Assembly: GCA_021783175.1 (NCBI GenBank)
Contig: JAJXUF010000123.1
Location: forward strand, 1 to 9,364
DNA: 9,364 bases
Direction: 5' to 3'
Origin: Pseudomonadota bacterium
GTDB taxonomy: Bacteria; Pseudomonadota; Gammaproteobacteria; Acidiferrobacterales; UBA6901
In this document: one piece after another, positions 1 to 5,600 of the stretch
Position numbering within the stretch: position 1 is the first letter of the stretch
How the letters are laid out: every line of letters begins with the position of its first letter
The notes under the pieces: model-generated
Seen by the model: the letters and a program-made list of their open reading frames with translations, nothing else
Database searches by the model: none
Told to the model about the DNA's origin: nothing
Translations under genes and position numbers: made by a program

Positions 1-1792
1 CAATGCGCGCACGCACAAGATCGGAGTAAGGTTCATCGAAGCGCTTGATGCGATAAAGTTCGCAGCGCTTACGTGTAATGCCAGAGAACCCGTAAATGGC
101 ATAGCGGTCACCAAGTATCTCCAGCGCCTCGCATAACAGCACCAGCGCCTCGCGCTCGGCGTCGTTGATCCAGCCTTTGGTGGAGCCACTCATGTCCACC
201 ATGAACATCACGGCAATATTCCGCTCGAGCTTGTGAAGTTTGGTCAGGACGCGCTCGCTCATTTCCCGTCCGTGACGCATATCGGCATAGGCCTCGACAA
301 GTGCATCGAAATCTATGTTGTCGCCGTTTATCTGTTTTTTCAGAAGCCGCTCCTCACCGCGCAGCGCTTCAAATGTCTTGCGCATACTGGTTATGGCGGC
401 GGTATATTTTTGTCGCGTGCGGGGTACGAATGTGTCGTCAGCGGGATGGACGTCGACCTCACGCAGTACGCACCAGTGCTTGCGGTAGTGCTGGCGGCGA
501 TAGTCCCACTCGTTATAAAGAAAGGCGCCTTCTTCGTGGTAGGTGCCCTTCCAGACATCTTCAGGATTCTTCTCCTGGTTATCGCGCCGGTAGCCGCCGT
601 CGCCGGCGGCTACGAGGTAGTCATCGGGGATTTCGCCGAGGTCCTGGATTATCGAGTTCATGAGGGCCTTGACGTCATCAGGTGGTGCGACCACTTGCCC
701 GTCAACGCTCAGCTGGTAGTGAAAGCCGTCGGGACGATCCAAATCAGGTTCGGGCTCAAGGCGGAAGGGATTGCTGTCGTCCTTTGATGCAGCATCAGCT
801 TCGAAACGGTTGTCGCGCTGGTGTTTTTCTTCGAGCAGACGGGCAAGTGCTGAGCGAAACTGGATTTTCTCACGGGCAACCCGCTGAGCCATGGCCTGTT
901 CCACCTGCGCGGGCTGCAGCACTCCCTGGTAACACTGAGGCGCAGGCAATTCTTTGGCATATAACGCTTGCAGGACGTCAATGCTCGTAAGTACGGTGGC
1001 GTCAGGCGCGACAAGTGGGGCAACGATTTCTCTCCACGAATCCGGATAGGCTTGTTGTCCAAGATTTTCCCGCAGACGCAGCAAGTCGCGGTGCAGACCC
1101 GGCAGATCGGCCGCAAGACGGGCATCGAGGCGTATTACTTCCAACGCGTGGAAAAGTTGCATCGCCCTGTCAGGGTCGGGATAGCGGGCAAATGCTTCCG
1201 ACAGATTGACGCGAAAGGTGCCGTACCATGTCTGCGCCCATTGGTGGACCGCCATGGCTTTGTACAGGCTGAAGTTATCATCCTTGTTGCGGAAGCTCGC
1301 AACGCTTGGCGGCAAGAACAGCGTGTTCGTGTCGGTGTAGGTCTTATCGTTCGCCTCAAGCTTCAGTGGTCGGCCGGAAAGGCCGCGCACGAAGAGTTCC
1401 AATACGACCGCTACATTGTCGAATGCGACACCGCTTACGCGTGTGCGAACAGTGGCCGCATAAGCTGCGATGTCGCGGAAGACCGCGGTCGCCGGGTAGA
1501 GGCCCATCTTGTCGTACATGTCCATGGCCTGGATGATCCAGGCTTCCATGTCGCTCTCATCCAGTAGGCGTAACGCTTCCGGTGCCTGCGCGGCAAACTG
1601 ATAGGCCAGCTCGGCGTTGGTTTTGGCAATAATTCCAACCCAGCGCATTACAAAATCCTGTTGCGCACGCTGGAAATCCTGGAGCTGTCCGGCCAGCCCG
1701 GTCGCGGTCCGCCGCGAGGAAAGTACCGGATCCAGAATCTCGTCCAGCCTTTCTTCAAGTTCTGTCGCGGTGAATGGTGCCAGGGAGGTCAT
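1..1792 (-). CDS. cbbO: CbbO/NorD-type von Willebrand factor A protein, Rubisco activase partner (3' end cut by window)
   Basis: An uninterrupted minus-strand frame runs from ATG at 1792 to the left edge, giving 597 visible codons. Family members are usually about 750-800 aa, so the C-terminal end is outside the window. The diagnostic piece is a MIDAS metal-binding site, FMVDMSGSTKGW, with D533-x-S535-x-S537, opening a C-terminal VWA domain; the long N-terminal part is mostly helical and charged. In the known CbbQ/CbbO system, CbbO is the adaptor that docks the hexameric AAA+ motor CbbQ onto Rubisco through the VWA domain to release inhibitory sugar phosphates. NorD of nitric oxide reductase clusters has the same architecture. 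I favour CbbO because the adjacent ATPase reads as CbbQ, but no Rubisco or nor structural gene is visible. The gene follows cbbQ after 45 bp, so the two are probably co-transcribed. No good Shine-Dalgarno precedes ATG 1792; an in-frame TTG just after the cbbQ stop is a weaker alternative start. Confidence 0.88.
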   Translation of the reverse strand, partial: MTSLAPFTATELEERLDEILDPVLSSRRTATGLAGQLQDFQRAQQDFVMRWVGIIAKTNAELAYQFAAQAPEALRLLDESDMEAWIIQAMDMYDKMGLYPATAVFRDIAAYAATVRTRVSGVAFDNVAVVLELFVRGLSGRPLKLEANDKTYTDTNTLFLPPSVASFRNKDDNFSLYKAMAVHQWAQTWYGTFRVNLSEAFARYPDPDRAMQLFHALEVIRLDARLAADLPGLHRDLLRLRENLGQQAYPDSWREIVAPLVAPDATVLTSIDVLQALYAKELPAPQCYQGVLQPAQVEQAMAQRVAREKIQFRSALARLLEEKHQRDNRFEADAASKDDSNPFRLEPEPDLDRPDGFHYQLSVDGQVVAPPDDVKALMNSIIQDLGEIPDDYLVAAGDGGYRRDNQEKNPEDVWKGTYHEEGAFLYNEWDYRRQHYRKHWCVLREVDVHPADDTFVPRTRQKYTAAITSMRKTFEALRGEERLLKKQINGDNIDFDALVEAYADMRHGREMSERVLTKLHKLERNIAVMFMVDMSGSTKGWINDAEREALVLLCEALEILGDRYAIYGFSGITRKRCELYRIKRFDEPYSDLVRARI

Positions 1793-1837
1793 GGATTCAT
1801 GCCAGAAAGGCCGGTTGCAGCGCCCATTGCGTCGCAA

Positions 1838-2650
1838 TCAGAACAATGACGCACTCAACTCGTTGACTGCCGTCAACATCTCGGCGTCATCCGTCAGAGC
1901 CTCCGCAATGGCGCCGCGACACGCCCGCCGTGGCTCGATGCCGGCCGCCATCAACTTGGCAGCGTGTACCAGCAAGCGTGTGCTGGCGCCTTCATCCAGG
2001 CCGTTGCCCTTAAGATTGCGCGTCATCCCGGCGAATTTTACCAATCTGGCGGCGGTATCCTGGTCGATGCCTGATTCATGCACGATGATGCGCCGTTCGA
2101 GCTCCGCGGCGGGATAGTCGAATTCAATGGCTACAAAGCGTTGACGCGTGCTTTGCTTCAGGTCCTTGAGCACACTTTGATATCCGGGGTTGTAGGAGAT
2201 TGCCAGACAGAAATCCGGTGTTGCCTGCAGAAGTTCGCCGGTCTTTTCTATTGGAAGAACGCGCCGATCGTCAGCCAGAGGATGGATTACCACCGTGGTA
2301 TCTTTCCGTGCCTCGACGATCTCGTCCAGGTAGCAGATTGCCCCGATGCGAACGGAGCGTGCCAGCGGGCCATCAACCCAGACGGTTTCCCCAGCAGTGA
2401 TGAGATAGCGGCCAACAAGGTCGGAAGCTGTGAGGTCGTCATGGCAGGAGACGGTGATGAGCGGACGGCCGAGGCGCCACGCCATATGTTCCATGAAGCG
2501 GGTTTTGCCGCAGCCGGTCGGTCCTTTCAGCAGGACCGGAATCTGGTTGCGATAGGCCGCCTCGAACAGAACGATCTCTTCACCCTGAGCTTCGTAGTAG
2601 GGTTCGCTGCGCACCAGGTATTCCTCGGTTCTCAATTCACGCGCTTTCAC
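1838..2650 (-). CDS. cbbQ: CbbQ/NorQ-type AAA+ ATPase (MoxR family)
   Basis: This encodes a 270-residue AAA+ ATPase, the usual CbbQ length. Walker A is G43-PTGCGK-T50 (numbered from the GTG start), Walker B is ICYLDE with D109-E110, and family signatures HDDLTASDLVGRY and YNPGYQSVLKDLKQSTRQRF follow, with a CbbQ-type C-terminal domain ending in SLF. The frame stays open up to 2839, but the start is placed at GTG 2650: it is preceded by AGGGGA at good spacing, gives the family length, and avoids overlap with the divergent hdrA start. CbbQ forms a hexameric cytosolic motor which, with CbbO, remodels inhibited Rubisco by ATP hydrolysis. NorQ paralogues serve nitric oxide reductase; wording such as ETVWVDGPL and DDRRVLPIEKTGELL looks more like CbbQ. 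That assignment is from memory of the family. Next gene in the operon: cbbO. Confidence 0.9.
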   Translation of the reverse strand: MKARELRTEEYLVRSEPYYEAQGEEIVLFEAAYRNQIPVLLKGPTGCGKTRFMEHMAWRLGRPLITVSCHDDLTASDLVGRYLITAGETVWVDGPLARSVRIGAICYLDEIVEARKDTTVVIHPLADDRRVLPIEKTGELLQATPDFCLAISYNPGYQSVLKDLKQSTRQRFVAIEFDYPAAELERRIIVHESGIDQDTAARLVKFAGMTRNLKGNGLDEGASTRLLVHAAKLMAAGIEPRRACRGAIAEALTDDAEMLTAVNELSASLF

Positions 2651-2817
2651 ATATTCCCCTAAATTCTTAGATGGTATAGGCCGGTTGCGCAGTGTCCGGG
2701 CGATCGGCGATAAATTCGTTCCAAAGAAGGTCAGTATGCCAAAAAATGGCGCCGGACGAAAAATATGGCATCTTTTCTGAAAATCCGAAGAGATGCGCAC
2801 GTGACGGAGGCTAGTCA
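2651..2817. promoter_or_regulatory. Divergent intergenic control region between cbbQ and hdrA remnant
   Basis: This 167-bp gap drives genes in both directions. It is AT-richer than the flanking genes and holds several inverted repeats: GCCA-AAAAA-TGGC at 2738-2750, ATGCCA at 2736-2741 matched by TGGCAT at 2766-2771, and the long dyad listed separately. The cbbQ ribosome site (AGGGGA) lies just inside the left end; the hdrA site (GGAGG, 2805-2809, eight bases before its ATG) lies at the right. I see no consensus -35/-10 pair in either direction; TTGGCA on the minus strand near 2741-2746 is the best -35-like match but lacks a good -10. Confidence 0.55.
2768..2796 (+). promoter_or_regulatory. 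10-bp inverted repeat in hdrA leader (operator or mRNA hairpin)
   Basis: GCATCTTTTC (2768-2777) and GAAGAGATGC (2787-2796) are complementary at nine of ten positions, and the tenth would be a G-U pair in RNA. The spacer is 9 bases. The dyad ends nine bases before the hdrA Shine-Dalgarno. It could bind a repressor (sHdr loci in other bacteria are controlled by ArsR-family regulators, whose sites are dyads) or fold in the leader mRNA. Which of these applies is inference. Confidence 0.45.
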
Positions 2818-3398
2818 ATGGCAGGTGTAGTCGCGACAAACGAGACCATCCTGGTCATAGGCGGGGGCATAAGCGGCATGACCGCCGCCCTCGAAGCCGC
2901 GGAATGCGGCAAAGGCGTCGTATTGGTGGAGAGGAACCCGTCGCTCGGCGGGCGTGTCAGCCAACTGTATAAATATTTCCGAAAGCTGTGTCACCCGACC
3001 TGTGGCATGGAAATCAACTTGCGCCGAATCAAGGCGAATAAGCGCGTGCGCGTGCTGACGCTTGCGTCAGTGCAGAAGATCGAAGGCAAGGCCGGCGATT
3101 ACACCGTTGCCGTTAATCTCAAGCCGCGTTACGTGAATGAAAACTGTACCGCCGTGGCGCCTGCGCCGATGCCGTCGCCACGGAGATCGACAATCCGTTT
3201 AACTACAAGCTTAACAAGATGAAGGCGGCATATCTGCCGTTCAGCATGGCATTTCCGCAGCGCTACGTGATCGATTCGTCGATCATCGGCACCGCCGATG
3301 CCGACAGGGCCAAAGCCGCGTGCAAATACGACGCTGTAGATCTTGGCATGAAGGAAGAAACTATCACCCTGAAGGCCGGCGCCATAGCATTGGCTACG
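2818..3398 (+). pseudogene. hdrA: sHdrA/QmoA-like heterodisulfide reductase subunit A, 5' fragment, frameshifted and truncated
   Basis: The start is ATG 2818 with GGAGG eight bases upstream. The N-terminus is an intact FAD-binding Rossmann motif (IGGGISG, G15-G20), followed by NPSLGGRVSQLYKYF and the HdrA/QmoA signature KLCHPTCGMEINLRR with C58 and C62. The frame is then lost inside the Fe-S motif: after C110-T-A, restoring one base at 3153/3154 gives CTACGACADAV and a clean continuation (EIDNPFNYKLNK, then MKAAYLPFSMAFPQRYVID) in the next frame as far as AIALAT at 3381-3398. Intact sHdrA has about 350 residues; about 190 remain, and the second half is missing where the HdrB-like fragment begins. 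sHdr complexes oxidise protein-bound sulfane sulfur in the cytoplasm. This copy cannot make that flavoprotein as read, unless the reading errors are artefacts, which would not explain the deletion. Confidence 0.82.
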
Positions 3399-3651
3399 CC
3401 GAAGGCGGGGAGCTGCCGCGCATGCGATGAATGCACGCGACATCGCATTGTCCGAAAAACACAACCCGGGACAGGATATCGTGGCCACTTGCGCTGCCTG
3501 TTGGCTCGGTGCCAAGGAAACTCATGAGCGGCTATCCGCGTCCGAACAGTTGCTTGTGGATACCAAGGAAGCGCTCAAGGAGGCGGGCCTCCATATGGAT
3601 TACAAGGGGGAGGTCAACATCTCTCGACAACCCGGTTTCCATGGGTGGTGA
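3389..3651 (+). pseudogene. hdrB: HdrB-like CCG-domain protein, internal fragment fused behind the hdrA remnant
   Basis: From 3389 the frame one step on from hdrA reads IGYAEGGELPRM; a one-base loss near 3425 shifts it to MNARDIALSEKHNPGQDIV, then ATCAACWLGAKETHERL and a charged stretch ending EALKEAGLHMDYKGEVNI. This matches the end of the first CCG domain of HdrB (its closing C-x2-C is CAAC) plus the linker that follows. The first cysteines and the whole second CCG domain are absent. After GEVNI the reading degenerates and stops at 3651. HdrB proteins bind a noncubane cluster through two CCG domains, so this piece is not functional. An internal ATG at 3427 could give a 74-residue peptide, but no Shine-Dalgarno precedes it. 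The order hdrA then hdrB on one strand agrees with sHdr operons (hdrA, a hypothetical gene, hdrC2, hdrB2). Confidence 0.7.
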
Positions 3652-3717
3652 TGGTCGGAAATAACGCCAACGCAGTTGGTTGACCAGAAATCGACGTGGC
3701 CCATCCCGTCGTGAATC

Positions 3718-3743
3718 CTCCCGCCACCCTCCGGTGGCGGGAG
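3718..3743. terminator. Strong GC hairpin between convergent hdr remnant and tusA
   Basis: CTCCCGCCACC (3718-3728) pairs perfectly with GGTGGCGGGAG (3733-3743) across a CTCC loop: an 11-bp stem without mismatches. It lies between the plus-strand hdr remnant and the stop of minus-strand tusA, where a shared bidirectional terminator is expected. Neither side has a T tract, so it may block RNA decay or act with Rho rather than as a classical intrinsic terminator. Confidence 0.55.
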
Positions 3744-3754
3744 CGAAAGGCGGG

Positions 3755-3982
3755 CTAATGGCCTTTGGCTACGAGAAACTTATAGCGGCCGTCTGCATGA
3801 CTGCTTTCGATCAGGGTGTTGCCGGTTTGCTTGCTCCACGCCTGAACATCTTTTATCGCACCGGGGTCGGTCGCGATCATCTCAATGCGGTCACCGAGAT
3901 TGATGCCGCCGATTGCCTTTGACAGCCGCAAAATCGGAAGTGGGCAATTCAGACCGCTGCAATCAAGACTGGTGGTATTCAT
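3755..3982 (-). CDS. tusA: TusA-family sulfurtransferase (sulfane sulfur carrier)
   Basis: This intact 75-residue protein has normal TusA length. Near the N-terminus it carries LDCSGLNCPLPILRLSKAI, including the family C-P-x-P motif at C13-P14-L15-P16; C13 is the persulfide-bearing residue by homology. The C-terminal half follows the TusA pattern (DRIEMIATDPGAIKDVQAWSK). The start is ATG 3982 with AAGGAGA at 3989-3995, six bases away. TusA carries sulfur as a cysteine persulfide in the cytoplasm, for tRNA thiolation in many bacteria and for sHdr or reverse Dsr in sulfur oxidisers. A second cysteine (C8) five residues before C13 is visible. Its position beside an sHdr remnant suggests the dissimilatory type, since tusA is a usual member of sHdr loci. 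It is the third gene after tetR and the NTF2-like gene, but a terminator-like hairpin lies just upstream. Confidence 0.9.
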   Translation of the reverse strand: MNTTSLDCSGLNCPLPILRLSKAIGGINLGDRIEMIATDPGAIKDVQAWSKQTGNTLIESSHADGRYKFLVAKGH

Positions 3983-4008
3983 CTGACGTCTCCTTGGTTT
4001 GTGCTGTG

Positions 4009-4036
4009 AAAAAATGCGGACGCTTGTCGGGTCCGC
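4009..4036 (-). terminator. Intrinsic terminator or attenuator between NTF2-like gene and tusA
   Basis: On the minus strand GCGGAC (4036-4031) pairs with GTCCGC (4021-4016) across a nine-base loop, followed by A and six T (4014-4009). The GC stem and T run fit an intrinsic terminator, although the stem is only 6 bp. It starts three bases after the NTF2-like stop and ends 13 bases before the tusA Shine-Dalgarno, so it would reduce read-through into tusA rather than mark the end of the gene group. Confidence 0.6.
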
Positions 4037-4038
4037 CT

Positions 4039-4512
4039 TTACCCGCTCCTGCCCATCACCGCGCGCTGATAGCGGTCAAGCAGTGCCGGATCCTCTATAG
4101 ATCCATGATGGTGAACCTGGCGCCAGCGACCAGCATGCTCGCGGAAAATGCGGCTGGTGCGGATGGCCAGTTCAATCCGTGTATCTTCCAGATGGAAAAA
4201 GCCCCTTTCCCGACCAACTGCGTACAGCAGTTCGGGTGTCTCGTGCAGCGTATAATCATAAAACTCCACATACACTGTCGCTGGCCCATGGAATATGCGC
4301 GCGTATGTGTCGCGTATCGCCGGCCAGCCCCGACGCACACCCCCGAGGGGGTTATTCATGACGACTTCATCTGTACACAACCAGTTCTGTTCCATGGCAA
4401 TCAGGTCGCGATGATTAAAGGCGCGATAGAACTCAACCAGAGCCTTCTGTCCGTTGCTTATAGCGCCACTCGTTTCGCCGCCGGTCACAGGGACTTGTAT
4501 CGGACTAGTCAT
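4039..4512 (-). CDS. NTF2/SnoaL-like fold protein of unknown function
   Basis: This 157-residue protein has the NTF2-like (SnoaL/DUF4440-type) pattern. An N-terminal helix, ALVEFYRAFNHRDLIAME, is followed by a strand with NNPLGGVRRGWPAI, a helix (DTYARIF), and long strands ending RIFREHAGRWRQVHHHGSIED. The first ~18 residues look disordered. NTF2-like folds serve as small enzymes, ligand binders or subunits, and nothing here fixes a substrate, so I give no function. The ATG at 4512 overlaps the tetR stop by 8 bases (ATGACTAG), with GGAGA in the end of tetR as ribosome site, which implies translational coupling. A TetR regulator co-transcribed with a small NTF2-like protein suggests response to a small molecule, but that is inference. 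Confidence 0.8.
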   Translation of the reverse strand: MTSPIQVPVTGGETSGAISNGQKALVEFYRAFNHRDLIAMEQNWLCTDEVVMNNPLGGVRRGWPAIRDTYARIFHGPATVYVEFYDYTLHETPELLYAVGRERGFFHLEDTRIELAIRTSRIFREHAGRWRQVHHHGSIEDPALLDRYQRAVMGRSG

Positions 4513-5146
4513 TAAGTTCTCCAGTCTTTGCGTTAATACCCATCAAAAACGTTCGTACATGTGCTTCTGCGGCAGCCCGAAGATCGTCATGGAGATAACC
4601 TGGATCGCGCACAACCGTGCGCATCAGACTGAGACCAAGCAGACCAGAAAAGAAATCGCGCGCAAAAAGTCTGGGGTTGCCCATTCTGAAACGACCTTCT
4701 CGCTGACCTTCCTCGACCTCATAAGCCACGTAATCAATGATGCGTTGGAAATGTTCCTCGACAAGCTGCGGGGCCCCCTCGTCCTGCTCTAATGCGGCAT
4801 ACAGGATAAGACGCAGCCATGCAGGCTCCTTCTCAGTTTGCTCGAGCACCCAAACGCAGATGCGTCGCAATATGTCCGCGACGTCATATTCGGGCGCGTA
4901 ATAGAGGATCTGCTCGACTTCCGTAAAGTGCCTGCGGGCGCACAGTTCATCGAGAATGGCCGCGTAAAGTTCACGCTTCGTCGGGAAGTGTTGAAACACC
5001 AAAGCATCGCTCGTTCCCACGCCTTCGGCGATGTCCTTGACGCGAGTCGCACGAAAACCCTGATGGGCAAAAAGCTCAATGGCTTTCTGAACTATGAGAT
5101 CGCGGCGTTGCGCGGCCGTCAGTCTTTGTCGGCGTTTCTTAGTCAT
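4505..5146 (-). CDS. TetR/AcrR-family transcriptional regulator
   Basis: This 213-residue regulator has a clear TetR N-terminal DNA-binding domain at about residues 14-61: RRDLIVQKAIELFAHQGF, then TRVKDIAEGVGTSDALVFQHF and PTKREL. The remaining ~150 residues form the helical ligand-binding and dimer domain, which is too variable to name an inducer. It begins at ATG 5146; only a weak purine stretch precedes it. A consensus-like promoter and an imperfect palindrome sit directly over the start, so autoregulation is likely. Its stop overlaps the NTF2-like start, and tusA follows. The 144-bp gap separates it from ccoS, which is on the same strand. Confidence 0.9.
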   Translation of the reverse strand: MTKKRRQRLTAAQRRDLIVQKAIELFAHQGFRATRVKDIAEGVGTSDALVFQHFPTKRELYAAILDELCARRHFTEVEQILYYAPEYDVADILRRICVWVLEQTEKEPAWLRLILYAALEQDEGAPQLVEEHFQRIIDYVAYEVEEGQREGRFRMGNPRLFARDFFSGLLGLSLMRTVVRDPGYLHDDLRAAAEAHVRTFLMGINAKTGELND

Positions 5147-5149
5147 AAC

Positions 5150-5182
5150 TTACTTTGTAATGACTAAGTAACAGACTGTCAA
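5150..5182 (-). promoter_or_regulatory. tetR promoter overlapped by palindromic candidate operator
   Basis: On the minus strand TTGACA (5182-5177, a perfect -35) is separated by exactly 17 bases from TACAAA (5159-5154, four of six -10 matches). A 22-bp imperfect palindrome at 5150-5171 has arms TTACTT and AAGTAA, with 18 of 22 positions symmetric, and covers the -10 and part of the spacer. That placement suits repression by the adjacent TetR protein. Transcription would start about at 5146-5147, the first base of the ATG, implying a leaderless or nearly leaderless mRNA. Confidence 0.55.
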
Positions 5183-5290
5183 GCGGCAGGTGGGGTCGTC
5201 GTGTTATGTTAAATCAACGGAAGATGCAATTCTCTAACAAATCAATCTATTAACAAGGAGTTTGGTCGTCACTGCGATCGCCGGCCGCGG
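5183..5290. other. Intergenic spacer between ccoS and tetR promoter
   Basis: I find no gene here. The middle (about 5208-5260) is AT-rich and the ccoS-proximal end is GC-rich, with GCGATCGC and CCGGCCGCGG. No clear terminator for ccoS is visible. An AAGGAG on the plus strand near 5257-5262 is not followed by a coding frame of useful length. Confidence 0.4.
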
Positions 5291-5494
5291 TTAACTCTCG
5301 TCTCTGTCCTTGCGCGATGAGGCCTTTACCTTCGAGGGTACCGGCTCCTGAGGGTCGTCCTCATCCATGAGAATTTGATAGGCGGGTCCTTCAAGGTCAT
5401 CGAACTGACCGGACTTGACCGCCCAAATCAGGGTGAACGCGTCAAATGCCACGAGAACGATAGCAATTGGAATAAGCAAAAAAACGATATCCAT
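5291..5494 (-). CDS. ccoS: cbb3-type cytochrome oxidase assembly protein CcoS
   Basis: This small 67-residue protein has one N-terminal membrane segment (residues ~3-25, IVFLLIPIAIVLVAFDAFTL). It is followed directly by the CcoS signature WAVKSGQFDDLEGPAYQIL and an acidic MDEDDPQEP stretch. The C-terminal tail is short, charged and poorly conserved. CcoS is needed for a cbb3 oxidase with its full set of cofactors, probably by helping copper or heme insertion in the inner membrane. It lies 106 bp after ccoI on the same strand, the usual ccoI-ccoS order. The ATG at 5494 is preceded by GAGG at slightly long spacing (11 bases). Confidence 0.92.
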   Translation of the reverse strand: MDIVFLLIPIAIVLVAFDAFTLIWAVKSGQFDDLEGPAYQILMDEDDPQEPVPSKVKASSRKDRDES

Positions 5495-5600
5495 TTATTC
5501 TTCGACCTCAAAACAATCTCTCATGCGTCCATTCGACCGAATCCTTGCAGCAGCGTTCCCGACTTCAGTTCTCGACAAGACAAAACCGGGGCGTGTAATG

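Noticed and set aside
233..787. Open plus-strand frame of 184 codons
   Set aside because: It lies wholly antisense to the cbbO reading frame, which shows a clear MIDAS motif and family sequence. The plus-strand translation resembles no family and has no ribosome site.
2651..2839. Longer N-terminus for CbbQ (start at 2839)
   Set aside because: It would add about 63 residues not found in the family and overlap the divergent hdrA start. The GTG at 2650 has AGGGGA before it and gives the usual 270 aa.
3913..4515. Plus-strand open frame of 200 codons
   Set aside because: It overlaps tusA and the NTF2-like gene on the other strand, both with proper starts and ribosome sites. Its translation is unrecognisable.
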